A stretch of 13,225 nt of DNA from Porticoccus sp. Its GTDB lineage: Bacteria; Pseudomonadota; Gammaproteobacteria; Pseudomonadales; Porticoccaceae. A program made the translations under genes and the position numbers. The notes beneath the pieces were generated by a model, which was given only the letters and a program-made list of their open reading frames with translations, had not been told where the DNA came from and ran no database searches. Every line of letters starts with the position of its first letter. Within the stretch, counting starts at the first letter, position 1. Below, piece by piece: positions 1 through 7,984 of the stretch. The stretch is from the NCBI GenBank assembly GCA_011049795.1, contig DRHD01000387.1, positions 1 to 13,225 on the forward strand, read 5' to 3'.

Positions 1-913
1 CATCCGTACCCTGCTTCGGGTTTAGCCACATATCAGCTAGTTTGGCGGCTTCACTGTAGTCAGGCGTAATGACCACACCTTTAGCACCCTTGTAGCGAAC
101 TTCAGTAAAGAAGTGCGCGTCAGGGGTACGGGTTTGTGGCACATTGGAGCCCCACAAAATTAAGTAGTTCGAGTTATACCAGTCGGCAGATTCAGGTACA
201 TCCGTCTGCTCGCCCCAGACCATCGGTGAGGCAGGCGGTAAATCACAGTACCAGTCATAAAAGCTCAGGCACACACCACCAATCAAGGACAGGTAGCGGG
301 AGCCCGCAGCATAAGAAACCATCGACATAGCTGGAATGGGTGAGAAGCCGACGATCCGATCAGGGCCATGTTCCCTGACCGTGTAAACATTTGCCGCCGC
401 AATCATTTCATTCACTTCATCCCATGAGGAGCGAACAAAGCCACCCATTCCTCGCTTGGACTTGTAGGATTTAGCACGTACTGGATCCTCGACAATAAAG
501 GCCCAGGCATCTATGGGGTTTTCATATTGCTTGCGAGCATCACGCCACAATTTCAGCAATGGCTTGCGAACCATAGGATACTTAATCCGGTTGGCACTGT
601 AGATGTACCAAGAATAGCTGGCACCCCGGGGGCAACCGCGAGGCTCATGATTCGGTAGATCTGGACGAGTACGAGGGTAATCAGTCTGCTGCGTTTCCCA
701 GGTGATCAGTCCATTTTTTACATAAATTTTCCAGCTACAGGAACCGGTACAGTTCACCCCATGGGTGGAGCGTACAATCTTGTCGTGCTGCCAACGTTGG
801 CGGTAGCTATTCTCCCATTCCCGACTCTCATTTCGGGTTTCGCCATGACCATCAGCGAAATCGCCGGTCTTGGTTTTTTTGAAGAATTGCAAGCTATCGA
901 GAAAATGACTCAT
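1..913 (-). CDS. narG: Respiratory nitrate reductase alpha subunit NarG (N-terminal 304 codons, cut by window edge)
   Basis: Catalytic molybdenum subunit of the membrane-bound cytoplasm-facing nitrate reductase NarGHI, which reduces nitrate to nitrite with electrons from quinol. Seen: translation from the ATG at 913 reads without a stop to the window edge. It contains the FS0 iron-sulfur ligand pattern HGVNCTGSC (His51, Cys55, Cys59) with Cys94 in GCPRG. It also has the SFYDWYCDLPPASP motif, whose Asp220 corresponds to the Asp that ligates Mo in E. coli NarG. NarG is normally about 1,200-1,250 residues, so roughly a quarter is present. The start is preceded by an AAGAGAG ribosome site about 7 nt away. 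It follows narK2 by 96 bp on the same strand, and narHJI presumably continue beyond the left edge. No break or missing ligand is visible in this part. Confidence 0.97.
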   Translation of the reverse strand, partial: MSHFLDSLQFFKKTKTGDFADGHGETRNESREWENSYRQRWQHDKIVRSTHGVNCTGSCSWKIYVKNGLITWETQQTDYPRTRPDLPNHEPRGCPRGASYSWYIYSANRIKYPMVRKPLLKLWRDARKQYENPIDAWAFIVEDPVRAKSYKSKRGMGGFVRSSWDEVNEMIAAANVYTVREHGPDRIVGFSPIPAMSMVSYAAGSRYLSLIGGVCLSFYDWYCDLPPASPMVWGEQTDVPESADWYNSNYLILWGSNVPQTRTPDAHFFTEVRYKGAKGVVITPDYSEAAKLADMWLNPKQGTD

Positions 914-962
914 GGTTTTACTCTCTTTACTTAACTTTCATTACTTAGCGTTCTTTACTTAA
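914..962 (-). repeat. Three TTACTTA copies at 14-bp intervals in the narG leader
   Basis: The heptamer TTACTTA (TAAGTAA in the narG mRNA sense) occurs at 927-933, 941-947 and 955-961, exactly 14 bp apart. The first and last copies extend to the 11-mer TCTTTACTTAA. The repeats lie between the narK2-narG hairpin and the narG start codon, next to the narG ribosome site. Function unknown. They could be a chance product of AT-rich leader sequence or a binding site in DNA or RNA. Confidence 0.5.
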
Positions 963-994
963 AAGTGCTGATGGAGCGAAACCCCATCAGCGCT
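961..994 (-). terminator. Hairpin with short U-run between narK2 and narG
   Basis: An 11-bp stem (964-974 with 984-994, one G-T wobble) encloses a 9-nt loop at 975-983. On the minus strand it is followed by TTTT. It lies just after the narK2 stop (1010) and before narG (913). The short U-run suggests a leaky terminator, or a processing/stability hairpin that sets narK2 and narG message levels separately, rather than a full stop. The narG start has no obvious promoter of its own. Confidence 0.6.
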
Positions 995-1009
995 ACAGTT
1001 CTAAAAATA

Positions 1010-2623
1010 TTAAGGGTTGTAGAACTCACCATCTTTACGCAGGTAGAAGAACCAATTAATCAAAATGCATACCGCGTAGAAGGATGCGAAACCGTAGAGT
1101 GCGACTTCAGGAGTGGTGGCCTTAATTTGCTCACCAAGAACTTTCGGAATATAGAAGGCACCGTAAGCTGCAACTGCTGAGGTCCAACCTAATACCGGGC
1201 CGGCCTGCTCTTTAGGGAACACCATGGCAATCGTCCGGAAGGTGGAGCCATTACCAATACCAGTGGCTGCGAACAGCAGCAGGAACAACATGAAGAACGG
1301 TAGGAAGAATTGCTCTGGTGTAGCAGAACCGTAGGCCGCCTTCATGTAGTAGGCTACGCCAAGGGCACTACCTACCATGACAACAGAGCAAATTTGCGTC
1401 ACCAGGGCTCCACCGACTTTATCGGCAATCCAACCACCCACTGGACGAATTAGCGCACCGATAAAGGGCCCCATCCAAGCGTACATCAGAGCACTGGGGC
1501 CATTGGCATTGATAACATCGTGTGTCATCACACCGTCAACCATGAGGTGCTGATAGCCAAAGATCACCTTGATCGCCAGCGGGAAAGAAGCAGCAAATCC
1601 GATAAAAGAACCGAAGGTCATGGTGTAAATAACACTCATTATCCAGGTGTGCTTATTATCGAAAATCAGGAACTGGCGCTGCAGATTTGGCTTAATTTGT
1701 CCGGGGATCATCTTCAGAGCAAACACTGTGCAGGCAATAACTAGAACCAATACAATTTCTTTCGGTACACCAAAACCTGAACCATTAGCCGCTTCTGGAA
1801 GCATCAACCACAAACCACAAGCTGCAGTAACAAAACCAATCAGCAACATGCCTGAAATAGTGAAAAAACTACCAACTGGATTGGGGATATGAGGTGACAC
1901 TTCCTGTGTACGCAGGTTGTTCATACCAAACCAACCCAGGAATGCCAGGGGCACCAGGAACAACAACCAGACAAAACCGGCATTCTGAATCCAGGCTTCT
2001 GTACCCGCAGGAATTTTACCAATCAAGGTACCGGAGGTTTGTTCCAGAATCATGGAATCACCACCCATGGCACCAAACAGACCAAAGGTCATGGCCAGTG
2101 GCACCAGAATTTGCATACTGGTCACACCGAAGTTACCCAACCCGGCATTCAGCCCCAGCGCCAACCCTTGCTGCTTCTTGGGAAAGAAGAAGCTGATGTT
2201 GGACATGGAAGAAGCGAAGTTACCACCACCAAAACCAGACAACAGCGCCAGCACCTGGAAGACCCAAAGCGGCGTATTCATATCTTGTAAAGCAATACCC
2301 GCACCCACCGCCGGCACCATCAACAATGCCGTGGTAAAGAAGATGGTGTTACGGCCACCACAGAGCCGGATGAAGAAACTACTCGGTATTCGCAGTGTTG
2401 CCCCCGTAAGGCCCGAAATAGCCATCAGAGTAAACAACTCCGATTTAGCAAAAGGGAAACCCAAATTGAGCATTTGTACCGTAATGATTCCCCAGTAAAG
2501 CCATACGGCGAAGCCGCACAATAGGCTGGGAATAGAAATCCATAGATTCCTATTGGCGGTCTTCTTGCCTTCAGACTCCCAAAACTCGGGATCCTCAACA
2601 TCCCATTTTTGTAGATCAGACAT
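1010..2623 (-). CDS. narK2: NarK2-type nitrate/nitrite transporter (MFS, NNP family)
   Basis: Inner-membrane major facilitator protein that moves nitrate in and nitrite out during nitrate respiration. The type 2 function (nitrate/nitrite exchange) is inferred from similarity to NarK2 and from gene order. Seen: 537 residues with about twelve hydrophobic segments. Nitrate signature 1 is near residues 158-168 (GLNAGLGNFG) and signature 2 near 455-490 (GIGNGSTFR to AVAAYGAF). Arg78 in the second membrane segment (GATLRIP) and Arg393 in GALIRPVGGW occupy the positions of the two substrate-binding arginines of E. coli NarK. The soluble N-terminus of about 25 residues is acidic. The GAGGA ribosome site about 9 nt before the ATG supports this start. 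narK1 ends 28 bp upstream on the same strand, so the two are almost certainly co-transcribed. Confidence 0.93.
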   Translation of the reverse strand: MSDLQKWDVEDPEFWESEGKKTANRNLWISIPSLLCGFAVWLYWGIITVQMLNLGFPFAKSELFTLMAISGLTGATLRIPSSFFIRLCGGRNTIFFTTALLMVPAVGAGIALQDMNTPLWVFQVLALLSGFGGGNFASSMSNISFFFPKKQQGLALGLNAGLGNFGVTSMQILVPLAMTFGLFGAMGGDSMILEQTSGTLIGKIPAGTEAWIQNAGFVWLLFLVPLAFLGWFGMNNLRTQEVSPHIPNPVGSFFTISGMLLIGFVTAACGLWLMLPEAANGSGFGVPKEIVLVLVIACTVFALKMIPGQIKPNLQRQFLIFDNKHTWIMSVIYTMTFGSFIGFAASFPLAIKVIFGYQHLMVDGVMTHDVINANGPSALMYAWMGPFIGALIRPVGGWIADKVGGALVTQICSVVMVGSALGVAYYMKAAYGSATPEQFFLPFFMLFLLLFAATGIGNGSTFRTIAMVFPKEQAGPVLGWTSAVAAYGAFYIPKVLGEQIKATTPEVALYGFASFYAVCILINWFFYLRKDGEFYNP

Positions 2624-2651
2624 AGCGGTTATTCCTCGTTTTCTTACTGTT

Positions 2652-3923
2652 TTACAACGTTAAAAAATCATCAGCACGGGCTTGATTAACCCGTTGCTTG
2701 AATGCATCCAGCTTGATGGCGTAGAACATCAACACCATACAGCCGGCCAATACACCGTAGAGCAACATAAAGCAGGAGCTGCGAATGCCTGTCAGATCTG
2801 CCGCAATACCAAATAAAATCGGTAGAGAGAAACCACCCAAAGCACCAATGGCACTGACGGCACCACCCACAACACCCACATTCTCCGGGTAGTAGTCATA
2901 AATAATTCGAAAAATACTGGCCTTGCCAAACCCCATGGCCAGACCAACAACAAATGTCAGCAACACAAACATCCAAAGGGAGATGCGAATATCCAGAAAC
3001 AAATCACGCTCAATGCCATGAATAGTCATTGTGGTGGGCGGATATGACAGGAAGAACAGGCAGACCAAACAGACCCAGAACACCAACCAGTTGATTCGAC
3101 GAGCACCGAAGTTATCAGCAAACCAACCACCCGGTGCTCTAATAATGGCGGCGGGCAAGGTGAACAGCAGCGTGACAAACGATGCTGTTTTCAAATCCAG
3201 GCCGTATTCGCCCACATAGTATTGGGGTAGCCACAGTGTGAGAGCCAGGAAACCACCAAACACAAAGTAGTAGTAAAGACCAAAACGCCACACTCGAAGG
3301 TCGCGCAGCGGACGCAATTTATTGACCAGAGGCTCATCGTCTTCTTTTGAAACACGGGCCTTAGGTGCTGACCGGGTAAACAACCAAAACAGCACAGCCA
3401 CTACCAACAGCACCACGCCGTAGTACCTGGGCACTGCTTGCCAGCCGTAGTTGATAATAATAATGGGAGCTACCAGATTGGTTATTGCGGCACCGACATT
3501 ACCCGCACCAAAAATACCCATGGCCGTGCCCTGTATAGAGCGATCAAACCAACCGTAGACATAGCTGATGCCTGTGGCGAAAGCGCCTCCAGAGATACCA
3601 AGCACCAAACCGAAAGCAAGGAATTGGGGGAAGGTTTTGGCATAAGGCAAAGAGAAAAGTGACAGCGCGACAATCAGGGTCTGCAAGAAAAATACAATCC
3701 GGCCGCCAAACCGCTCTGCCAAAATGCCACAAGCCAAGCTGGCAAAGGCACCAGTAAGAATGGGCGTCGCTAGCAATACCCCAAATGCCGTATCACTCAA
3801 ACCAAGGTCGGTTCGAATTTGTAGACCAAGAATGGAAAATAGCGTCCATGCGGCGAAGTTGGCAGCAAACGCTACCGTACATACGCCGAGGCTATACCAT
3901 TTTTGATCACTTATTGCGGTCAT
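2652..3923 (-). CDS. narK1: NarK1-type nitrate transporter (MFS, NNP family), first gene of the nar operon
   Basis: Inner-membrane transporter expected to import nitrate (type 1 NarK, proton/nitrate symport in characterised relatives). Seen: 423 residues and about twelve hydrophobic segments. Nitrate signature 1 is at about 138-146 (IFGAGNVGA), and a second glycine-rich signature follows GFGKASIFR near the C-terminal third. Arg262 in AIIRAPGGW matches the substrate arginine of membrane segment 8. Odd point: the segment-2 arginine usual in this family (TG..xR..xG context) appears to be Ser62 here, in LTGAFASLACG. The codon is AGC, one base from an Arg codon. The gene starts downstream of FNR-type and NarL-type sites and is followed 28 bp later by narK2. 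Confidence 0.92.
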   Translation of the reverse strand: MTAISDQKWYSLGVCTVAFAANFAAWTLFSILGLQIRTDLGLSDTAFGVLLATPILTGAFASLACGILAERFGGRIVFFLQTLIVALSLFSLPYAKTFPQFLAFGLVLGISGGAFATGISYVYGWFDRSIQGTAMGIFGAGNVGAAITNLVAPIIIINYGWQAVPRYYGVVLLVVAVLFWLFTRSAPKARVSKEDDEPLVNKLRPLRDLRVWRFGLYYYFVFGGFLALTLWLPQYYVGEYGLDLKTASFVTLLFTLPAAIIRAPGGWFADNFGARRINWLVFWVCLVCLFFLSYPPTTMTIHGIERDLFLDIRISLWMFVLLTFVVGLAMGFGKASIFRIIYDYYPENVGVVGGAVSAIGALGGFSLPILFGIAADLTGIRSSCFMLLYGVLAGCMVLMFYAIKLDAFKQRVNQARADDFLTL

Positions 3924-3954
3924 AGGGTTTTAATTGGTTCAATGATGAGAACCG

Positions 3955-3960
3955 AATGTA
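3955..3960 (-). promoter_or_regulatory. -10 element of the narK1K2G promoter
   Basis: TACATT on the minus strand (4 of 6 to TATAAT) begins exactly 22 bp after the FNR-type site. That is the spacing expected of a class II FNR promoter with the activator centred at -41.5. The predicted transcription start is about 3948, giving a leader of about 25 nt before the narK1 ATG. Confidence 0.6.
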
Positions 3961-3982
3961 GCGATGGGCGATAGAATGGAAC

Positions 3983-3996
3983 ATGACCTGCATCAA
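3983..3996 (-). promoter_or_regulatory. FNR/ANR-type binding site for narK1K2G
   Basis: ATGACCTGCATCAA on the plus strand reads TTGAT-N4-GTCAT on the minus strand. One half is perfect against the consensus TTGAT-N4-ATCAA and the other matches 3 of 5. Its centre (3989.5) lies 41.5 bp upstream of the start predicted from the -10 element. This is the expected oxygen-sensing activator site for anaerobic induction of nitrate respiration genes. Confidence 0.7.
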
Positions 3997-4029
3997 TTCG
4001 CTTCGTTTGCCCATTAGTGCAAACTCTCC

Positions 4030-4055
4030 ACCACTACCACTATGGTGGTAGTGGT
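4030..4055. promoter_or_regulatory. NarL-type 7-2-7 palindrome within an 11-bp inverted repeat
   Basis: The heptamers TACCACT (4035-4041) and GGTGGTA (4044-4050, TACCACC on the other strand) are separated by 2 bp. This is the 7-2-7 arrangement bound by phosphorylated NarL/NarP (consensus TACYYMT). They are embedded in a perfect 11-bp inverted repeat with a 4-bp centre, and a further TACCACT lies on the minus strand at 4050-4056. The centre is about 94.5 bp upstream of the predicted narK1 start and 53 bp from the FNR-type site. It could also act on narX, which diverges from here. Confidence 0.7.
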
Positions 4056-4152
4056 ATTAATGAGAAATATTTATTGAAAACAGTAGGTTACATTTTTTAT
4101 TTAAGTGTATGACAGGCACTCTCAAACAGTCAGGTATTTGGTGGTAAACACG

Positions 4153-6033
4153 ATGACAACAACCCTAGCGGGCAAGAAATTGCGATTCTCTCAATCCATA
4201 GCCATTCAGGTTTTGATCCCTATGGTGGTGATCGGCCTACTGGCATTAGGCAGTATGCTAGTTTCACTTCTGGTTACCGTGAACACCCAGCATGACGCAG
4301 AGGCCATTAACACCGCAGGGTCAATGCGAATGCAATCGTACCGTATCGCCGTGTTACTACAGCAGGCCTCATCTGGCGATGATACGTGGGAAGCAACGGC
4401 TGAAGCCCTATCTAGTGAATACCAGTTATTTTCCAAAAAACTCTACCAGTCCAGTATTACCAGGGCTGCCGGAAAAAGTGGTCAAAACCCAATCAAAGAT
4501 AACTACAGCCGGGTTGTAGACAACTGGGAAAGCAGTGTCGTACCAATTTTGTCCCCTTTTTTGGCGGGGCAATTCGTCAGCACGGAGAGCATCACTAAAG
4601 CAAATGAAAATTACCTGGCACTGGTAGACCATCATGTAGCTGATATCGACAATCTGGTGCTCAGTATTCAGAAGAACACTGAGGATAAAATTGAACTGCT
4701 GGGCATATATGAGGGCTTGAGTATCTTCCTATCCTTTCTGGCACTGGTGTTTATTGTGATGCGCGCAGACCAAAATTTGGTGAAGCCCTTAAAAGATTTA
4801 GTGCGTGCGGCAGAGCATGCAAGTATCGGTGACTTTTCCTACCGTACCTATTACGAAGCCGTCAACGAAATCGGCTTGCTATGCAGCACCTTCAATGACA
4901 TGTCCGCCAGCCTGGCGCGTCACTATCGAAAACTGGAAGATTTAGTCAACGAAAAAACAGTCCAGCTACAGCAATCCAATCAAATGCTGGATTTCCTATA
5001 CAGCACTGCTCAACGACTATCTGAAGGGCCCATTGATAGACAAACACTCACAGAGACTATCACCGATCTGAAGAAACTGACTGGCGTATCTCAGTTATCC
5101 CTTTGTCTGGCTAATGAAGCCAGCAAAGATCAGTATGACCTGATTTTACCCGCGGGTGATCAGCACTCATGTCGGCTAGATGATTGTGTAAAGTGCTTTA
5201 TGCGCCCCGATAAAAAACACTTGGCTCAGGGTGAAACTTCGTTCCCGATTGAAGACGCCAGTGACAATTTTGGGTTTCTCTATGTAAAAAATGAGAACAA
5301 TCGCGCATTGAAACCCTGGCAGCAGCGGCTGATCGAAGCGGTAGCCGAGCACCTCTCCTTTGCCATGGCACTCCAGTATCAGGAAGGGTTGAGCCGACGA
5401 TTGATGCTATTTGAAGAGCGCTCCACTATTGCCAGGGAGCTCCATGACTCTCTCGCACAATCCTTGTCCTACATGAAAATGCAGGTGGCCAGAATTTCCA
5501 AGCTATTTGACCGAAATGCACCCGAGGAGAAGATTCGAGAGGGGCTTGAAGATCTACAACAAGGGTTGGATGCCGCCTATAAACACCTCCGAGAACTACT
5601 GACCACCTTCCGGTTAAAACTGGATGTACCGACCCTATACCTCGCGCTGAAAACCACTATCGATGAATGCGATAAAATGAAAGAGGATATTGATGTAGTG
5701 CTCGATTATGGCCTCGTTCATTGCCCACTGTCTCCCAACGAAGACATTCATGTGCTACAGATTATTCGCGAGGCCATCACCAACGCAGTGAAACACTCAA
5801 AAGCCAACCTTATAGAGCTTGTGTGCGAACATGGGGACAACAATAAAGTTATATTCAAAGTAGTAGACAACGGTATCGGAATCCCTGATAACCCCTACAA
5901 AGATCACCACTATGGGCTTTCAATCATGCAAGAACGAGCCGAGTTGGTACATGGTACTTTAGCTATTGGCCCAAGTTCAGAACATGCTGGCACTACTGTA
6001 GCACTCACATTTACCCCAGAAGTATTTCGCTGA
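4153..6033 (+). CDS. narX: Nitrate/nitrite sensor histidine kinase NarX
   Basis: Inner-membrane sensor that binds nitrate/nitrite in the periplasm and phosphorylates NarL. Seen, in 626 residues: membrane segment 1 (about 16-43); the periplasmic P-box near 48-66 (DAEAINTAGSMRMQSYR), the nitrate-contacting motif of NarX/NarQ; membrane segment 2 (about 188-204); a HAMP region (about 205-258) followed by a helical linker; and a central module with Cys340, Cys345 and Cys348 like the cysteine cluster of E. coli NarX. The kinase part follows: H-box with His431 (ARELHDSLAQSLSY), N-box near 538-548 (REAITNAVKHS), and G-boxes VDNGIGIP and HHYGLSIMQERA. The ATG at 4153 is chosen because GGTGG lies 8 nt upstream. 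An in-frame GTG at 4105 would add 16 residues but has no ribosome site. narL follows after 98 bp. Confidence 0.96.
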   Translation: MTTTLAGKKLRFSQSIAIQVLIPMVVIGLLALGSMLVSLLVTVNTQHDAEAINTAGSMRMQSYRIAVLLQQASSGDDTWEATAEALSSEYQLFSKKLYQSSITRAAGKSGQNPIKDNYSRVVDNWESSVVPILSPFLAGQFVSTESITKANENYLALVDHHVADIDNLVLSIQKNTEDKIELLGIYEGLSIFLSFLALVFIVMRADQNLVKPLKDLVRAAEHASIGDFSYRTYYEAVNEIGLLCSTFNDMSASLARHYRKLEDLVNEKTVQLQQSNQMLDFLYSTAQRLSEGPIDRQTLTETITDLKKLTGVSQLSLCLANEASKDQYDLILPAGDQHSCRLDDCVKCFMRPDKKHLAQGETSFPIEDASDNFGFLYVKNENNRALKPWQQRLIEAVAEHLSFAMALQYQEGLSRRLMLFEERSTIARELHDSLAQSLSYMKMQVARISKLFDRNAPEEKIREGLEDLQQGLDAAYKHLRELLTTFRLKLDVPTLYLALKTTIDECDKMKEDIDVVLDYGLVHCPLSPNEDIHVLQIIREAITNAVKHSKANLIELVCEHGDNNKVIFKVVDNGIGIPDNPYKDHHYGLSIMQERAELVHGTLAIGPSSEHAGTTVALTFTPEVFR

Positions 6034-6131
6034 TATATGATAAGACTGAGCGAGATCAACTCATGACGGGTACTGGGGTATTAAACTGCCGGTCGCTGCA
6101 TAGCTGATACAGAATCATAACGAGGTCTATC

Positions 6132-6782
6132 GTGAGCGATACCATAAGTAAATTAATTCTGGTTGATGACCACCCACTGCTACGCAAGGGCGTGCGGCAG
6201 CTCGTCGAATTAGAAGATGATATGGTAGTGATCGGTGAAGCCAGCAATGGCGAAGATGCCATACAGCTTGTACAGGAAAAAGAAGCCGACCTGGTATTGC
6301 TCGATCTCTCAATGAAAGGCATGGACGGCATTGAGACACTGCAAGCTATGCGAAATGCAGGCGTTACCTGTCACATCGTAGTATTTACTGTATCTGATGA
6401 CACCAACGATGTTGTCGCAGCCCTCAAGGCTGGAGCTGACGGTTATCTACTGAAGGATATGGAACCTGAAAGGCTCGTCGACAGAATTCGTGAGGCCTGC
6501 TCGGGCAAGATGGTATTGTCTGAAGACCTCACAGAAGTTCTGGCCAAAGCCCTTCGTGATGACACCAGCAAAGATAGAGGAAGTGGCTACGATTCACTGA
6601 CTCGACGAGAAAAAGAAATTCTCAAAATGATCGCTGAAGGACTCAGTAATAAAATGATCGGTCGCCAACTAAATATTGTCGAAGCCACGGTTAAAGTACA
6701 TGTTAAACACCTGCTTAAAAAATTGGGGTTTCGCTCAAGGGTTGAAGCAGCCGTATGGGCTGTGGAAAACCGGGTTAAGTAA
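6132..6782 (+). CDS. narL: Nitrate-responsive response regulator NarL
   Basis: DNA-binding partner of NarX. When phosphorylated it activates or represses nitrate-regulated promoters through heptamer sites. Seen, in 216 residues: a receiver domain (about 7-125) with Asp12/Asp13, phosphoacceptor Asp58 (LVLLDLSMKG), Thr86 and Lys108 (GYLLKD). A linker and a LuxR/FixJ-type helix-turn-helix follow at about 150-207 (SLTRREKEILKMIAEGLSNK, then TVKVHVKHLLKKLG). The length is typical of NarL. The start codon is GTG, supported by GAGG 6 nt upstream. It sits 98 bp after narX and 30 bp before ubiT on the same strand, so narX-narL-ubiT is probably one transcription unit. Likely binding targets are the 7-2-7 palindromes at 4035-4050 and 12510-12525. 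Confidence 0.95.
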   Translation: MSDTISKLILVDDHPLLRKGVRQLVELEDDMVVIGEASNGEDAIQLVQEKEADLVLLDLSMKGMDGIETLQAMRNAGVTCHIVVFTVSDDTNDVVAALKAGADGYLLKDMEPERLVDRIREACSGKMVLSEDLTEVLAKALRDDTSKDRGSGYDSLTRREKEILKMIAEGLSNKMIGRQLNIVEATVKVHVKHLLKKLGFRSRVEAAVWAVENRVK

Positions 6783-6812
6783 CGCTGCTAGAACCCTTCG
6801 GGAGAATCCATT

Positions 6813-7310
6813 TTGGAAAAACCACTGGCTTTTACAACAACACTTCCCGCCAAATTGATTCGTCGTGTGGAACCAATACTGTTTTCTGCACTGCGGTTAG
6901 CACCATTCCCCCCACAAAAATTCCTGTTAGAGCGGCTACTAAAACAGTTTTTACTGGAACCCATTACTGAGGGCGACTTGGAATTTCTCTCCAACAGAGT
7001 ACTCAAAATTTCAGTAGAAGACGCCGGTATTGGCTGGCGACTCAGCTACCTAAATGGTCAATTAAAAATCCTGCCGCTAAATGGGTCCTCAGATGCCACT
7101 ATCAGCGGAACAGCCAAAGCCTTTGTTCTGCTTGCTTCCCGCCAGGAAGACCCTGACACCCTCTTCTTTAGGAGGGAACTAAGCATTGAGGGGGATACCG
7201 AACTCGGCCTGGAATTAAAAAATTTGTTGGATAGTGTAGAACTGGATGCACTGCCATCTGTGTTGCAGCAAACCTTGTCCGGTGCAGGAAAACTGGCAGC
7301 GGCTATTTAA
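6813..7310 (+). CDS. ubiT: UbiT, SCP2-domain accessory protein for oxygen-independent ubiquinone synthesis
   Basis: Lipid-binding protein (YhbT family, SCP2 sterol-carrier fold) needed with UbiU and UbiV to make ubiquinone without oxygen. It is thought to hold the hydrophobic pathway intermediates. Seen: 165 residues, close to the family's usual size. Residues 1-60 or so are amphipathic and hydrophobic, followed by an SCP2-like domain. The C-terminal stretch LFFRRELSIEGDTELGLELK followed by NLLDSVELDALP is very like E. coli UbiT. The start is a TTG with GGGAG 8 nt upstream; no earlier in-frame ATG fits. It lies 30 bp after narL, tying quinone supply to the nitrate sensing operon. ubiU and ubiV are on the opposite strand about 2.5 kb away. 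Confidence 0.9.
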   Translation: MEKPLAFTTTLPAKLIRRVEPILFSALRLAPFPPQKFLLERLLKQFLLEPITEGDLEFLSNRVLKISVEDAGIGWRLSYLNGQLKILPLNGSSDATISGTAKAFVLLASRQEDPDTLFFRRELSIEGDTELGLELKNLLDSVELDALPSVLQQTLSGAGKLAAAI

Positions 7311-7413
7311 ACTTATCTTTTTTAACTTACCGGCACCTTTATAAAACAAGAAAAGTAAGCTATTTAAAAAGTTATTACTTAATTAATTCTTTTAACCATT
7401 CCCCAATAAAAAC

Positions 7414-7851
7414 TCAACTTTCTATTTTTTTCCAAAAACAAGGTGAACTTCCAAGTAATGCTATCCCGACAGACAACTCAACGAATGCCATAACAAGAAG
7501 CATCGAATAGTTACCCTGAGCTAATGCTGACCGGGACAGCAGGGATCCCAACGTAACCATGGTAAATAAAAAGATAAAAAAGTGTATCCGGTAGAACTGC
7601 CAAAGCTTAGGGTCTACCAAGGCATCGATTCTTTTTAGGTTTTTCAAACACAGTCGTCTGAACAAATATTTTGCCTTAATAACACCAAGTACTACCCCAC
7701 CGAAAGCTGCCAGCCATACCCAGTTTTCATCTGGATGGATTCTTTTCGCTGCCAATAATAGGCTAGTGCTTTTAATCAAAAGGGCAACAACACCGCCATA
7801 CCAGACAATAGCGGCTAGGGATTTAAGTGTTCGTGGAGCGGCATCAAACAT
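7414..7851 (-). CDS. Conserved small membrane protein of unknown function
   Basis: Hydrophobic protein of 145 residues with about four membrane segments: near residues 7-30, 40-60, 86-107 and 113-136. Conserved-looking features are MFDAAPRTLKSLAAIVWY at the N-terminus, a basic stretch between segments 2 and 3 (KYLFRRLCLKNLKRI, then PKLWQFYR), and LLGSSPCFWK near the C-terminus. I recognise this pattern from uncharacterised membrane proteins in several proteobacteria but know no function. Start uncertain: Met at 7851 fits the usual N-terminus. ATG at 7866 or TTG at 7869 would add 5-6 residues, and no clear ribosome site precedes any of them. It converges on ubiT across about 100 bp of AT-rich sequence and is not obviously linked to nitrate respiration. 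Confidence 0.7.
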   Translation of the reverse strand: MFDAAPRTLKSLAAIVWYGGVVALLIKSTSLLLAAKRIHPDENWVWLAAFGGVVLGVIKAKYLFRRLCLKNLKRIDALVDPKLWQFYRIHFFIFLFTMVTLGSLLSRSALAQGNYSMLLVMAFVELSVGIALLGSSPCFWKKIES

Positions 7852-7984
7852 ACAGAAACACGTCATCAAAAATATGAGTATATGCTTTTCTCATTTAATA
7901 CCCCATACCGGTCAATGGATCTAGTGATACACCAACAAATATTATTGCTTATACCTCTATTTTCAGTAATTTTTAGCTGCTGAA

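Noticed and set aside
2052..2498. 148-codon open frame on the plus strand
   Set aside because: It lies wholly opposite narK2, is Pro/Lys/Ser-rich in shadow fashion, and has no supporting context.
4105..4152. GTG start extending NarX by 16 residues
   Set aside because: No ribosome site precedes it and the added residues are polar and unlike a NarX N-terminus. The ATG at 4153 has GGTGG upstream.
6034..6131. Separate NarL-controlled narL promoter in the narX-narL gap
   Set aside because: A single TACCCCA on the minus strand resembles a heptamer, but there is no paired half-site and no convincing -10/-35 pair.
7311..7413. Possible bidirectional terminator between ubiT and the membrane protein gene
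   Set aside because: AT-rich with short T-runs, but no convincing stem longer than 5-6 bp near a U-run.
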